NCBI RefSeq assembly: GCF_002198115.1
Contig: NZ_NGNR01000003.1
Coordinates: 367,546-431,545, forward strand
Origin: Robiginitalea sediminis
Lineage (GTDB): Bacteria > Bacteroidota > Bacteroidia > Flavobacteriales > Flavobacteriaceae
DNA: 64,000 nucleotides
Direction: 5' to 3'
This document shows positions 42,220-51,711 of this stretch, piece after piece. Made by a program: the position numbers and the translations under genes. The notes below the pieces were generated by a model. The model was not told the DNA's origin, did not search any database, and was given only the letters and a program-made list of their open reading frames with translations. Every line of letters begins with the position of its first letter. The stretch's first letter is position 1.

Positions 42220-42233
42220 ATGACAAACGTCAT
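42220..42233. promoter_or_regulatory. ATGAC-N4-GTCAT palindrome
   Basis: Perfect 5-bp arms in the spacer between the divergent TonB-receptor and guaB genes. Possible regulator site; could be chance. Confidence 0.3.
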
Positions 42234-42297
42234 GTCGGGTTTCCTGTCCTGTTCCCGGCCCGGATGGACCAACTGCGCAACTGCGGAGAAATTGTAG

Positions 42298-42305
42298 TAT
42301 ATTTG
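42298..42305 (+). promoter_or_regulatory. -7 box of guaB
   Basis: TATATTTG matches TAnnTTTG, 24 bases before the guaB ATG. The -33 position has only a CTG. Confidence 0.5.
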
Positions 42306-42316
42306 CACGCAATTAA

Positions 42317-43801
<1,485 letters not shown>

Positions 43802-43823
43802 CGGAATTCCTTCAGAAAAGCAA

Positions 43824-43847
43824 AAACCCGGCCGCCAGGCCGGGTTT
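43824..43847. terminator. Bidirectional terminator after guaB
   Basis: Ten-bp stem AAACCCGGCC/GGCCGGGTTT with loop GCCA and T-rich tails on both strands; shared with the convergent thioredoxin gene. Confidence 0.88.
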
Positions 43848-43866
43848 CTGTTTTATTGCGGTATCC

Positions 43867-44385
43867 TTAGCGACTGCTGCCGCTATAGGTCTGCCAATCT
43901 TTGTCTTTGTAGATGTTATCCCCGAAATACCGGGCAATTTTCATAAAGGCCTCCGGTTGCTGGTACCCCGGGACAGGGGACAGCATGTTGAGGTTTTCAT
44001 CCAGGAAAACTACCGTGGGGTAGCTCAGCCGGCCCTGGAGGAGGGCAGCCGCCAGTTCGTGATAACCGCGCCGCCCCTGGGGGACAAAGGAAAAGGTCTT
44101 GCCCTTATAGACAATGGGCGCCTGTTGCTCGGCATCGAGTTTTACCATCAGGAAATTCTCCCGCATATAGGCGGCTACCTCCGGGTTCTGGAAGGTATCC
44201 TTGTCCATGCGCTTGCACCAGCCACACCAATCGGTGTAGACATCCACAAATATTTTTTTGGATTGTTGCCCGGACTCGGCCAGGGCTACGGCCTCTTCCC
44301 AACTCATCCATTCCACCTGTTGGGCACTTACCGACCCGGAGGCCAGCAGTACCACGAGAAAGAGGTTTAGTACGTGTTTTTTCAT
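43867..44385 (-). CDS. Secreted thioredoxin-fold protein, CGWC site
   Basis: The 172-residue product has a signal peptide (MKKHVLNLFLVVLLASGSVSAQ). The active site CGWC (Cys54, Cys57) lies in FVDVYTDWCGWCKRMDKDTFQNPEVAAYMRENF, the thioredoxin_7/DUF255-like layout, and the cis-Pro is in RLSYPTVVFLDEN. It probably works as a periplasmic thiol reductase or oxidase. Partners are unknown. A guaB terminator follows it and lysA lies upstream on the same strand. Confidence 0.9.
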   Translation of the reverse strand: MKKHVLNLFLVVLLASGSVSAQQVEWMSWEEAVALAESGQQSKKIFVDVYTDWCGWCKRMDKDTFQNPEVAAYMRENFLMVKLDAEQQAPIVYKGKTFSFVPQGRRGYHELAAALLQGRLSYPTVVFLDENLNMLSPVPGYQQPEAFMKIARYFGDNIYKDKDWQTYSGSSR

Positions 44386-44451
44386 ATCGGGTATCTGGGG
44401 TTGCTATTTGGGTCGCAACCCTTTATAAAACCTAACGCTCCGGGATGGGAT

Positions 44452-45693
44452 TTATTTCACCTCCCGATGGGTCATTTCCGACGCTGGGCTCAGGTCCGCT
44501 TCCACCTGGTTGCGGATCAGGTCCTCGAAGGTTTCCCGCTTGCGGATGAGCTGTGCCCGGCCGTCCTTCCACAGCACCTCTGCCGGGCGGTACCGGGAAT
44601 TGTAATTGCTGGCCATGGTAAAGCAGTAGGCCCCTGCATTGCGGAAACACAGGATATCCCCTTCGGCAATCTCACCGATGCGCCGGTTACTGGCAAAGGT
44701 ATCGGTTTCGCAGATATATCCCACTACGGAGTAGTAACGCTCCTTGCCTTCCGGGTTGGAAAGGTTGATGATTTCGTGGCTGGAACCGTAGAGCATGGGC
44801 CGGATCAGGTGGTTAAACCCGGAGTCTACCCCGGCAAATACGGTGGAGGTGGTCTGTTTTACGACATTTACCCGGGTCAGGAAGTAACCGGCCTCGGAAA
44901 CCAGGAATTTCCCGGGCTCGAAGGCGAGTTCCAGCTCCTGTCCATAGGCTTTACAGAAGGCGTTGAAACGCCCCCCTAGTTTTTCGCCCAGCTCCTCTAC
45001 ATTGGTCTGGATATCCCCTTCCTTGTAGGGTACCTTAAAGCCGCTGCCGAAATCGATGAAATTCAGGTCTTTGAAATGCATTGCGGTTTCAAATAGGATT
45101 TCGGAGGCATAGAGGAAGACATCGATATCCAGGATATCACTGCCTGTATGCATGTGGATCCCGTTGATTTTCATCCGGGTGAGTTCCACAATCCGGAGCA
45201 GGTGGGGGATTTGGTGGATGCTGATCCCGAACTTCGAATCGATATGGCCAACGGAAATCTTGCTGTTGCCCCCTGCCATGACATGGGGGTTGATGCGGAT
45301 GCAAACCGGGATGTCCGGGTGCTTGCTGCCGAATTGCTCCAGGATGGAGAGGTTGTCGATGTTGATCCGGACCCCCATGGCGGCCGCCTGTTCGATCTCT
45401 TCGAGGGAGACCCCGTTTGGGGTGTAGATGATATCTTCCGGTCGGAACCCGGCCATCAGGCCCAATTGTACCTCCTGGATGGAAACCGTATCGAGCCCGC
45501 TGCCCAGCTGGTTCATCAGCCGCAGGATGGACAGGTTGGAGAGGGCTTTGGCCGCATAGTTCAGTTTCAGACGTCCCACGCTGCTGAAGGCAGCTGTAAG
45601 GCGGTTGAACTGGCTCTGGATTTTACCGGCATCATATACGTATACCGGGGCCCCGTAAGTCTCTGCAATTTGCAGTAAATCCTGTCTTTGCAT
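44452..45693 (-). CDS. lysA: Diaminopimelate decarboxylase
   Basis: The 413-residue fold-type III PLP enzyme binds PLP by Lys49 in RLKLNYAAKALSNLSIL. Other marks are NGVSLEEIEQAAAMGVRINIDN, GHIDSKFGISIHQIP, MHTGSDILD (active-site region), FIDFGSGFKVPY, and GYICETDTFASNRRIGE with the substrate-contacting Cys. It turns meso-diaminopimelate into lysine, the last step of lysine synthesis. Expression starts from TTTG-N21-TAGATTTG directly upstream. Confidence 0.96.
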   Translation of the reverse strand: MQRQDLLQIAETYGAPVYVYDAGKIQSQFNRLTAAFSSVGRLKLNYAAKALSNLSILRLMNQLGSGLDTVSIQEVQLGLMAGFRPEDIIYTPNGVSLEEIEQAAAMGVRINIDNLSILEQFGSKHPDIPVCIRINPHVMAGGNSKISVGHIDSKFGISIHQIPHLLRIVELTRMKINGIHMHTGSDILDIDVFLYASEILFETAMHFKDLNFIDFGSGFKVPYKEGDIQTNVEELGEKLGGRFNAFCKAYGQELELAFEPGKFLVSEAGYFLTRVNVVKQTTSTVFAGVDSGFNHLIRPMLYGSSHEIINLSNPEGKERYYSVVGYICETDTFASNRRIGEIAEGDILCFRNAGAYCFTMASNYNSRYRPAEVLWKDGRAQLIRKRETFEDLIRNQVEADLSPASEMTHREVK

Positions 45694-45710
45694 CTCTCAT
45701 GCGATTTGCG

Positions 45711-45743
45711 CAAATCTAATTTATTTGGCCGGTGTGGGCCAAA
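45711..45743 (-). promoter_or_regulatory. lysA promoter
   Basis: TTTG (complement of 45740-45743), 21-base spacer, TAGATTTG (complement of 45711-45718). Leader of about 11 bases. Confidence 0.65.
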
Positions 45744-45846
45744 AAAAAGAAAGTGAATCTATAAAATCAAACAAAATGTTATAAATAAAACTTTCAATTT
45801 TTGAATCATCTTGAATATTAGGTTGCCGCGTCGTAGCTTTAGGGAT

Positions 45847-46485
45847 ATGATATTGCCCCTTTTTCCACTACAATCCGTCTTCTTTCCGGGGGAGACCGTG
45901 CCCCTCCATATTTTTGAGGAGCGTTACAAGTCCCTGATTTCCGATTGCCGGCAGCACGCCCGTACCTTCGGAATCCCGGTATATCTCAATGAGACCATTT
46001 CACATGGGACGGAAGTACAACTAAAAGAAATTGTAAATACCTATGCCGATCGGTCTATGGATGTGGTGTGCGTGGCCAGGCAGGTATTCCGGGTGCTGAG
46101 TTTCCAGCCGAGGATGGAGGGGAAGCTATACCCCGGTGGAGAAGTGCAATTCCTGGACACGTTAAACGATGCGGATGCATCGCTGACGGAGGCGGTAATC
46201 CAGGCCTGCGGGGTTTTGTACGGCCTTATGGACCTGCCTTTCGGACCTGTTCGGCGGGAGGTTTTCAACAGTTTTTCCCTGGCCCATAAAATGGGATTAT
46301 CCCTGCAACAGGAATTCGAGTTGCTCTGCATGCCGGGGGAGCGCGAACGCCTGGAGTTCCTGCTGGCTCACCTGAAGCAAACGGCGACCGTGATGGAGCA
46401 GCTTAACCGCACCCGGGAGCGCATCGGGATGAACGGGCATTTCCGGAATTTTGACCCGCTGGACTTCGAGGGTTTGACGCTATAG
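45847..46485 (+). CDS. LON-type substrate-binding domain protein
   Basis: From the ATG at 45847 (MILPLFPLQSVFFPGETVPL) the product has 212 residues. It is the N-terminal domain of Lon protease as a free protein: FPGETVPLHIFEERYKSLISDC is the hallmark, with no AAA+ or protease part. Such proteins may present substrates or act in unknown ways. The frame also extends to a TTG at 45811, but the ATG matches the family start. The 150 bases upstream are AT-rich without a clear promoter; TAGCTTTA at 45834-45841 would leave almost no leader. Confidence 0.88.
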   Translation: MILPLFPLQSVFFPGETVPLHIFEERYKSLISDCRQHARTFGIPVYLNETISHGTEVQLKEIVNTYADRSMDVVCVARQVFRVLSFQPRMEGKLYPGGEVQFLDTLNDADASLTEAVIQACGVLYGLMDLPFGPVRREVFNSFSLAHKMGLSLQQEFELLCMPGERERLEFLLAHLKQTATVMEQLNRTRERIGMNGHFRNFDPLDFEGLTL

Positions 46486-46549
46486 GGATTGGGAGCCCGG
46501 TGGTGCCGCTGGTGCGTATTCAGGTCATCTGCAAACCGTCTATAACGGA

Positions 46550-46584
46550 AAAAGCCCAAACGTGCAGCGCACGTTTGGGCTTTT
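46550..46584. terminator. Strong bidirectional terminator
   Basis: A 16-bp stem (AAAAGCCCAAACGTGC with its full complement) around a 3-base loop AGC, with T-runs on both strands; lies between the convergent LON-domain and poly-Gly lipoprotein genes. Confidence 0.92.
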
Positions 46585-46602
46585 ATCGCTTTTTTTGAGG
46601 CA

Positions 46603-47847
46603 TCAATCGCCGTGGCCGCCACCGCCGCCACCGCCGTCGTTGTGGCCGCCGCCACCGCCGCCGCCGTTGTGGCCGCCACCGCCACCGCCGCCGCCACCGC
46701 CGCCGCCGCCTTCTTTAATGCGGATATCCATGTAGGTGAGGTTGTTTTCAAAGTCAATAACACCACTTCCGCCTCGTCCACCTTCCGCGTCCTCGGATTC
46801 TTCAGAAACTTCTTCCTCTTCCGCAATCAGGATTTCCGTCATTTCGTCAAAGAAGGTATTCAGGGCTGCCGGACCTCCTTCTTCGTCGAAGCTGAAGGTA
46901 ATCCGATAGGTACCTGCGCCTTCATTCAGATGCCGCAGGTTCCAGGTATATCCATAAATTATTTTGCCTTTCACGTTAACCTCGGCATTGTAATACCCGG
47001 GCCCGTCTGCCGCTTCATATACGGCCATGTTTAACAGGGGTGAGTTAATGAGGGTGGTATCCTGCTGGGCGCTTACCCATCCTTCCTTCGGAATCCAGGT
47101 AAGGCTGCCTTCCGGGATGGAATCCCGGTCCACATTCAGTTTTTGAATGGTAAGCCGGGCGTTGTGAGAGTAAACGGTTGCCTGGGTTCCGGGACCGTAA
47201 ACAATGGCGCTGTCTAGGGTAGTTTGAAGACCGTGGACTTCGTCTTCGCCCCAGCCGCTGACATGCCGCATGGCGTATTCCAGGACAGGTTCAGCCAGAT
47301 TTTCATAAAGGACTACCTCGGTCCGTACCATGGAACGGATGTTCCAGTCTATGGATTCCAGGTTGTCGCCCCAGTCCACCAGGTCCACATTCACCGGTTC
47401 AGTTGCCGGGAAATTGGCAGCCTGCCAAACGTTGGAAGCAACCTTTTGAATGTACGCCTTATAGATGTCGCTTCCGTCCGCGCCTGGCTCGCTGGCATCG
47501 GCACACAGGTAGGGAATGATGCTATTGGGCTGGCAACTGTAAACCGGGAAACTGGGATCGATGGGGTCTTCGCCCCAGACATACCACCATTCCCCTTCGA
47601 GTCGTGCTTCGCCTTCTATTGGCGGTTCGCGAAGGGTTTTTTCAAACCCATCCGACCAAATGACAGGAAATGAGAGGTTGTTGCCTTCGGTGGGTTCCTC
47701 CGATACGGCAATCTGGACGTTTTCAATGAAGTCCTCGAGGCTGCAACTGCCCTCTTCTACGATGACTTCCTCCGTTGTACAACTTGAGGCAAAGAATATT
47801 AGAATGATACTCTGAACCCCGCCTGAAATCAATCTGAAAATTTTCAT
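46603..47847 (-). CDS. Lipoprotein with poly-Gly/His C-terminal tail
   Basis: The 414-residue protein starts MKIFRLISGGVQSIILIFFA and has lipobox ASSC; the acidic CTTEEV after the anchor Cys resembles lipoprotein surface-export signals of Bacteroidota (inference). The middle is a beta-rich region with no family I recognise. After an acidic stretch (EEEEVSEESEDAEGGRGGSG) and an FENNLTYMDIRIKE segment, the last about 40 residues are three Gly runs separated by HN, HND and HGD. At DNA level the tail (46606-46710) is a GCC/ACC trinucleotide-like repeat, so its length may vary between strains. Confidence 0.8.
   Translation of the reverse strand: MKIFRLISGGVQSIILIFFASSCTTEEVIVEEGSCSLEDFIENVQIAVSEEPTEGNNLSFPVIWSDGFEKTLREPPIEGEARLEGEWWYVWGEDPIDPSFPVYSCQPNSIIPYLCADASEPGADGSDIYKAYIQKVASNVWQAANFPATEPVNVDLVDWGDNLESIDWNIRSMVRTEVVLYENLAEPVLEYAMRHVSGWGEDEVHGLQTTLDSAIVYGPGTQATVYSHNARLTIQKLNVDRDSIPEGSLTWIPKEGWVSAQQDTTLINSPLLNMAVYEAADGPGYYNAEVNVKGKIIYGYTWNLRHLNEGAGTYRITFSFDEEGGPAALNTFFDEMTEILIAEEEEVSEESEDAEGGRGGSGVIDFENNLTYMDIRIKEGGGGGGGGGGGGGHNGGGGGGGHNDGGGGGGGHGD
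46606..46710. repeat. Gly-codon trinucleotide repeat tract
   Basis: Plus strand shows dense runs of gcc, acc and cgc triplets, encoding the Gly tail on the minus strand. Prone to in-frame slippage. Not a CRISPR array; there is no regular repeat-spacer pattern. Confidence 0.7.
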
Positions 47848-48171
47848 GACTTATTTTTTATTGGGTTACTATTTTCAATCCCATTTTCAGATTCCCTATG
47901 ATGTTTCAAGCCCTCAAATTCTATTTTCCATGCCAGAATACTTCCGGATTTTAATGCTGGTCGTTAAGGTACCTTTAACACCTGGCCTTTACAATGACCG
48001 CCATCATTTCCATCGACCCGGGTCTGCCATGACTCCGGTCATTTACAGCGGTGGGAAGGATCGCCGGTGGGGGCGCAGTGTTTTTGCCCGGGAGGAGATT
48101 CCCCTTGAAATCCATTAGGGGAAATGCCCTCCGTTTGCTATTTTTGCAACCAACTACCGAAAAAGACAGAC
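47848..48171. other. 324-base intergenic region
   Basis: Separates the poly-Gly lipoprotein gene (minus) from sucC (plus). It holds the -7 box of sucC at 48139-48146. An open frame at 47846-48118 on the plus strand has no recognisable protein character and I do not support it. I see no RNA gene or repeat. Confidence 0.6.
48139..48146 (+). promoter_or_regulatory. -7 box of sucC
   Basis: TATTTTTG matches TAnnTTTG. It lies downstream of the ATG at 48124, so translation must start at 48172. The -33 position has TTA instead of TTG. Confidence 0.55.
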
Positions 48172-49365
48172 ATGAACTTACACGAATATCAGGGGAAGGA
48201 AATCCTGGCGAGTTTTGGAGTACGGGTGCAACGCGGGATTGTGGCTCACAATGCCCAGGAAGCGGTAGACGCCGCCAAGCAGCTCACCCAGGATACCGGT
48301 ACCAGCTGGCATGTTATCAAAGCCCAGGTCCACGCAGGTGGCCGCGGCAAGGGCGGGGGCGTTAAACTCGCCAAAAACCTCAAGGAGGTGGAGGAGATTG
48401 CCGGGCAGATCATCGGGATGAACCTGGTAACCCCCCAGACTTCGGCCGAGGGCAAAAAGGTGCACCAGGTACTGGTGGCCGAGGATATGTACTATCCGGG
48501 CCCCGGGGAAACCAGCGAATACTATATGTCTGTATTGCTCAACCGGGCTACGGCCAAGGTCATGATTATGTACTCCCCGGAAGGAGGGATGGATATTGAG
48601 CAGGTAGCCGAAAAGACACCACACCTGATTTTTACCGAGGAGATAGACCCCGCAACGGGGATCCTGCCTTTTCAGGCGCGGCGGGTAGCCTTTAACCTGG
48701 GGTTGTCCGGGGCGGCTTTCAAGGAGATGGTCAAGTTTGTCATGGCCCTTTACAAAGCCTACGAGCAAAGCGATGCCAGCCTTTTTGAGATCAACCCGGT
48801 ACTGAAGACTTCCGACGACAAGATCGCGGCTGTAGACGCCAAGGTAACCCTCGATGACAATGCCCTCTACCGCCGTAAGGCGTACGCCGAGATGCGCGAC
48901 CTGCGGGAGGAGAACCCCATAGAGGTGGAAGCACGCGCCGTGGGCCTGAACTATGTGGACCTGGACGGAAACGTGGGCTGCATGGTAAACGGTGCCGGCC
49001 TGGCCATGGCCACCATGGACCTTATCAAGATGGCTGGCGGGGAGCCCGCCAACTTCCTCGATGTAGGGGGTACTGCAGATGCCAAAAGGGTGGAAGAAGC
49101 GTTCCGCATCATCCTCAAGGACCCCAATGTAAAGGCCATCCTGATCAATATTTTTGGAGGGATTGTCCGTTGCGACCGGGTAGCTCAGGGGGTGGTAGAT
49201 GCCTACAAGAACATGGGGGATGCCATTAAGGTGCCCATAATTGTCCGCCTGCAGGGTACCAATGCCGAGCTGGCAAAGGAAATCCTCGACAATTCCGGCC
49301 TAGCGGTCCATTCTGCCGTGCAGTTCCAGGAAGCTGCCGATAAGGTAAAGGAAGTACTGGCCTAA
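48172..49365 (+). CDS. sucC: Succinyl-CoA synthetase beta subunit
   Basis: From the ATG at 48172 ([20 protein letters not shown]) the product has 397 residues, normal for SucC. The ATP-grasp domain covers about the first 240 residues ([19 protein letters not shown]), and the CoA-ligase domain contains [33 protein letters not shown] and [18 protein letters not shown]. With SucD it makes succinate and ATP or GTP from succinyl-CoA in the TCA cycle. sucD is not adjacent; a terminator closes the gene directly, so the two subunits are encoded apart. Confidence 0.97.
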   Translation: MNLHEYQGKEILASFGVRVQRGIVAHNAQEAVDAAKQLTQDTGTSWHVIKAQVHAGGRGKGGGVKLAKNLKEVEEIAGQIIGMNLVTPQTSAEGKKVHQVLVAEDMYYPGPGETSEYYMSVLLNRATAKVMIMYSPEGGMDIEQVAEKTPHLIFTEEIDPATGILPFQARRVAFNLGLSGAAFKEMVKFVMALYKAYEQSDASLFEINPVLKTSDDKIAAVDAKVTLDDNALYRRKAYAEMRDLREENPIEVEARAVGLNYVDLDGNVGCMVNGAGLAMATMDLIKMAGGEPANFLDVGGTADAKRVEEAFRIILKDPNVKAILINIFGGIVRCDRVAQGVVDAYKNMGDAIKVPIIVRLQGTNAELAKEILDNSGLAVHSAVQFQEAADKVKEVLA

Positions 49366-49389
49366 AGCCCTCATTCGGCTATAGCATAT

Positions 49390-49423
49390 AAAGGTTGCGA
49401 CAGGGTTTCGCAACCTTTTTTTT
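49390..49423 (+). terminator. Terminator after sucC
   Basis: Eleven-bp stem AAAGGTTGCGA/TCGCAACCTTT with a 7-base loop and a run of eight T. Confidence 0.92.
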
Positions 49424-49540
49424 ATGCCCGGGCACCCTGGTGTTACCCTGGGTTTATCATTGGGTGAAGTTCCGGTTTACCCCTTGCCCAGCCCATTTTC
49501 CCTTCCTTACTTTGGCCCTGTGAAAGGACGGTAGCAATGC

Positions 49541-49627
49541 CTAAAAGAGTGTTAATCCGCACGCTTTCCTGTAACAAGGCCATGGCCCGGGGCGTCCTTT
49601 CCATATACATTCATCAATCATCAATCA
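49541..49627 (+). promoter_or_regulatory. ECF-type promoter and leader, copy 1
   Basis: An upstream element CTAAAAGAGTGTTAA (49541-49555) is followed by TGTAAC (49570-49575), 17 bases, then CGTC (49593-49596), an ECF sigma pattern. A 23-nt leader element at 49605-49627 is identical to one in copy 2. Sigma factor identity is inferred. Confidence 0.55.
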
Positions 49628-49640
49628 AAATCGAAACATC

Positions 49641-49973
49641 ATGAAGAAAATGTTGATTACTGCCCTGTTGGGCGTGCTGTTGGCCGCTCCGGCCTTCGCA
49701 GCCCCTGAAAAAAGTGTTGAACCCCGTGCCCCCTTTGCCGGCCAGATCGAATTTCTGCTGAGTCAGAACGCATTCGAATCGGGGCAGGCAGACCTCACGG
49801 CCAAGATCCTTTTTACCTTCGATGCCTCCAACCGCATCCGGATACTGGAAGTGGAGAGCCAAAACCCTGGCCTGGAGTCTTTTGTAATGGAAAAGCTCGA
49901 AGGGCGTAAGGTCTATGTAGACCAATCCCTGGAAGGGAAACGGTTTGTACTCCCCATTCGCGTCGCATCGTAA
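49641..49973 (+). CDS. Small secreted protein, tandem paralogue 1
   Basis: The 110-residue product has a signal peptide (MKKMLITALLGVLLAAPAFA). The mature 90 residues follow a beta-alpha-beta plan: ADLTAKILFTFDASNRIRILEVES, a helix LESFVMEKLEGRKV, then GKRFVLPIRVAS at the end. The C-terminal text VPIRF-like and the helix before it recall the TonB C-terminal fold, but similarity is weak. It is clearly related to the next gene in size, order of elements and end sequence. No cysteines. It sits in the periplasm or outside; function unknown. Confidence 0.82.
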   Translation: MKKMLITALLGVLLAAPAFAAPEKSVEPRAPFAGQIEFLLSQNAFESGQADLTAKILFTFDASNRIRILEVESQNPGLESFVMEKLEGRKVYVDQSLEGKRFVLPIRVAS

Positions 49974-49980
49974 TGCACCT

Positions 49981-50012
49981 AAGGCCCTTCTCACCAAAGG
50001 GCCTTTTGTTTA
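49981..50012 (+). terminator. Terminator between the tandem paralogues
   Basis: Nine-bp stem AAGGCCCTT/AAGGGCCTT with a 7-base loop and a T-rich tail. Makes the two genes separate transcription units. Confidence 0.82.
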
Positions 50013-50062
50013 GGGAATCCGCTAGAAGGCTTAATAAAATTGCGGATTATCTAAAAAATGAA

Positions 50063-50147
50063 CTAAAAAAGTGTTAAAACCGAAATTACCTGTAACGGCG
50101 TCCGCATGACGTCGTCTTTTAGGCATACATTCATCAATCATCAATCA
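50063..50147 (+). promoter_or_regulatory. ECF-type promoter and leader, copy 2
   Basis: CTAAAAAAGTGTTAA (50063-50077; 14 of 15 identical to copy 1), TGTAAC (50091-50096), 16 bases, CGTC (50113-50116), then the identical 23-nt leader element at 50125-50147. Confidence 0.55.
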
Positions 50148-50163
50148 TCAAAACAAACAAGTC

Positions 50164-50508
50164 ATGAAAAAAGCAAGTGTATTCTTCGTAGCCGCAGCCC
50201 TGATGTTCTCCGCCAGCGTTTTTGCCACAGAAGGCAAGAATTCGGTTAAGGAGCCCGAAACCAAAATCGCCTCCGAAATCGGTCAAATGCTCAAAGACAA
50301 CAATATTGTCTTGAATGAGGACCAGGACCTGTCCGCCTATGTGCGCTTTACCGTAAACACTGAAGGGGAAATCGTCGTACTTTCCGTCAGGACCGAAGAC
50401 AGCAAGGTGGAATCCTTCCTGAAGGCCAAGCTCAATTACAAGGATGTAACCGGGGCAGGCCTGCAACAAGGCAAAACCTACGAAGTGCCGATCCGCTTTA
50501 CCAGCTAA
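50164..50508 (+). CDS. Small secreted protein, tandem paralogue 2
   Basis: The 114-residue product has a signal peptide (MKKASVFFVAAALMFSASVFA). The mature part repeats the plan of its neighbour: DLSAYVRFTVNTEGEIVVLSVRT, VESFLKAKLNYKDV, and GKTYEVPIRFTS. Both genes use nearly the same promoter and leader, which indicates a duplication that included the control region and selection to keep co-regulation. Likely a response protein under an ECF sigma factor (inference). Function unknown. Confidence 0.82.
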   Translation: MKKASVFFVAAALMFSASVFATEGKNSVKEPETKIASEIGQMLKDNNIVLNEDQDLSAYVRFTVNTEGEIVVLSVRTEDSKVESFLKAKLNYKDVTGAGLQQGKTYEVPIRFTS

Positions 50509-50528
50509 CCTCCCATGAGAGGTAATAG

Positions 50529-50556
50529 ACCCCGGCCCTTAGCGCCGGGGTTTTTT
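50529..50556 (+). terminator. Terminator after paralogue 2
   Basis: Eight-bp stem ACCCCGGC/GCCGGGGT with a 7-base loop and a run of T. Confidence 0.88.
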
Positions 50557-50641
50557 ATTTCCGGGATTTGCCTTCCGCGGGCGTTGTATACGAAAAAGGC
50601 GTCTTTGGAGTTTATAGTATACAGGAATCTCTAGGACAACT

Positions 50642-51043
50642 ATGGCGAACTACAGGGAAAAACTTGGCATCCTCTCGGAAATGATCACCTTTGCCCGTGC
50701 CGACAAGGCCATTGCAGAGCCGGAGTTCTATTTCCTGTTGGGGGTCTCCCGCCAATTGGGTATTACCCGTCAGGATTTCGATGCCTTGCTGGATGAAGGA
50801 GTCAACACCGTGATGCCCAAAAGCCAGATAGACCGGATTGTCCAGTTCCACCGTCTGGTCCTGCTGATGAATGTAGACCAGCAGCGGCAACCGGAAGAGG
50901 TCCGCAAACTCAAGGACATCGGCCTGCAGATGGGACTTCCTCCGTCGGCCATTGACCAGGTTCTGACCGTGATGCATCAGTATCCGGACAAGATTGTCCC
51001 CCCGGAGGTAATGATGGAGATCTTCAGGTCTCATTACAACTAG
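50642..51043 (+). CDS. TerB-like helical protein
   Basis: The 133-residue all-helical protein (YREKLGILSEMITFARADKAIAEPEFYFLLGVSRQLGIT...DFDALL) follows the TerB/tellurite-resistance domain plan: acidic residues at the start of helices after EPEF could bind metal. The C-terminus has GLPPSAIDQVLTVMHQYPDKIVPPEVMMEIFRSHYN. Similar flavobacterial proteins are sometimes labelled excinuclease subunit B in databases, which is wrong by content; the true uvrB lies close by at 51.7-53.7 kb. It has no signal peptide. Function unknown. Confidence 0.8.
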   Translation: MANYREKLGILSEMITFARADKAIAEPEFYFLLGVSRQLGITRQDFDALLDEGVNTVMPKSQIDRIVQFHRLVLLMNVDQQRQPEEVRKLKDIGLQMGLPPSAIDQVLTVMHQYPDKIVPPEVMMEIFRSHYN

Positions 51044-51059
51044 GAAAAAAGCTAAAACT

Positions 51060-51108
51060 GTCAATACGACAGTATTCCTGGTAAAACACAAGACAAAACG
51101 ACAGTTTG
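51060..51108. promoter_or_regulatory. Inverted repeat and half-site upstream of hsp20
   Basis: A perfect inverted repeat ACTGTC-AATAC-GACAGT (51060-51076) is followed by a third GACAGT at 51103-51108, 32 bases after the second arm. No T-run follows, so it is not a terminator. Candidate operator for the heat-shock gene at 51190. Confidence 0.45.
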
Positions 51109-51189
51109 TTAGCGACGGTATAGCATTTGCTTTACAGTGGGTGCAGGATAGACCTGCAGTACGATGTAAAACATAAAAATGACTATACC

Positions 51190-51615
51190 ATGAGTTTGAT
51201 TCGCAGAAATCCCGGCTTATTTCCCAGTATCTGGAACGATGTATTGACCCCGGACTGGTTTGGCGGCACAGACTTCCAGAACCATACCCTGCCGGCGGTT
51301 AACATCCGTGAGGCGGAAACCCATTTTACCCTGGAGCTGGCTGTTCCGGGCATGAAAAAGGAAGATTTCAACATTGAGATCGACGATGACGTGCTCACCA
51401 TTTCCATGGAGCGCGAAGCCGAAAAACAGGAAGAGGAGAACGGGTATACCCGCAGGGAATTCCGCTACAGCAGCTTCAAGCGGGCCTTTACCCTGCCGGA
51501 AACCGTAAATGAGGACGCTATTGAGGCGGAATATACGGACGGAATCCTTCGCTTTTCGCTCCCGAAGCGCGAAGAGGCCCTTCCCAAGCCGAAAAGGCTT
51601 ATTGAAATCGCATAA
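51190..51615 (+). CDS. Hsp20/alpha-crystallin small heat shock protein
   Basis: From the ATG at 51190 (MSLIRRNPGLFPSIWNDVLT) the product has 141 residues. The alpha-crystallin domain runs from about 35 to 130 (VNIREAETHFTLELAVPGMKKEDFNIEIDDDVLTISMERE), with the A-x-x-x-n-G-v-L-type motif near the end as ADGILRFSLPKRE-like TDGILRFSLPK. These chaperones form oligomers that hold unfolding proteins under stress. The open frame upstream of this Met lies in the control region. A strong terminator follows. Confidence 0.94.
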   Translation: MSLIRRNPGLFPSIWNDVLTPDWFGGTDFQNHTLPAVNIREAETHFTLELAVPGMKKEDFNIEIDDDVLTISMEREAEKQEEENGYTRREFRYSSFKRAFTLPETVNEDAIEAEYTDGILRFSLPKREEALPKPKRLIEIA

Positions 51616-51680
51616 CGATATTATGTCCGGCCCTCCTAACGGGCCGCATAATGGTTGGTTTGTTTAGTTGGTTAGTTAGG

Positions 51681-51711
51681 AAAGCGCCCCGGGAACCGGG
51701 GCGCTTTTTTT
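51681..51711 (+). terminator. Terminator after hsp20
   Basis: Twelve-bp stem AAAGCGCCCCGG/CCGGGGCGCTTT with loop GAA and a T-run on the plus strand. Confidence 0.9.

Noticed and set aside
46606-46710. Possible CRISPR-like repeats
   Set aside because: Triplet runs encode Gly in a real reading frame; no constant repeat with spacers.
47846-48118. Open frame of 90 codons upstream of sucC
   Set aside because: No signal, domain or conservation hint; begins opposite the lipoprotein start and ends before the sucC promoter box.
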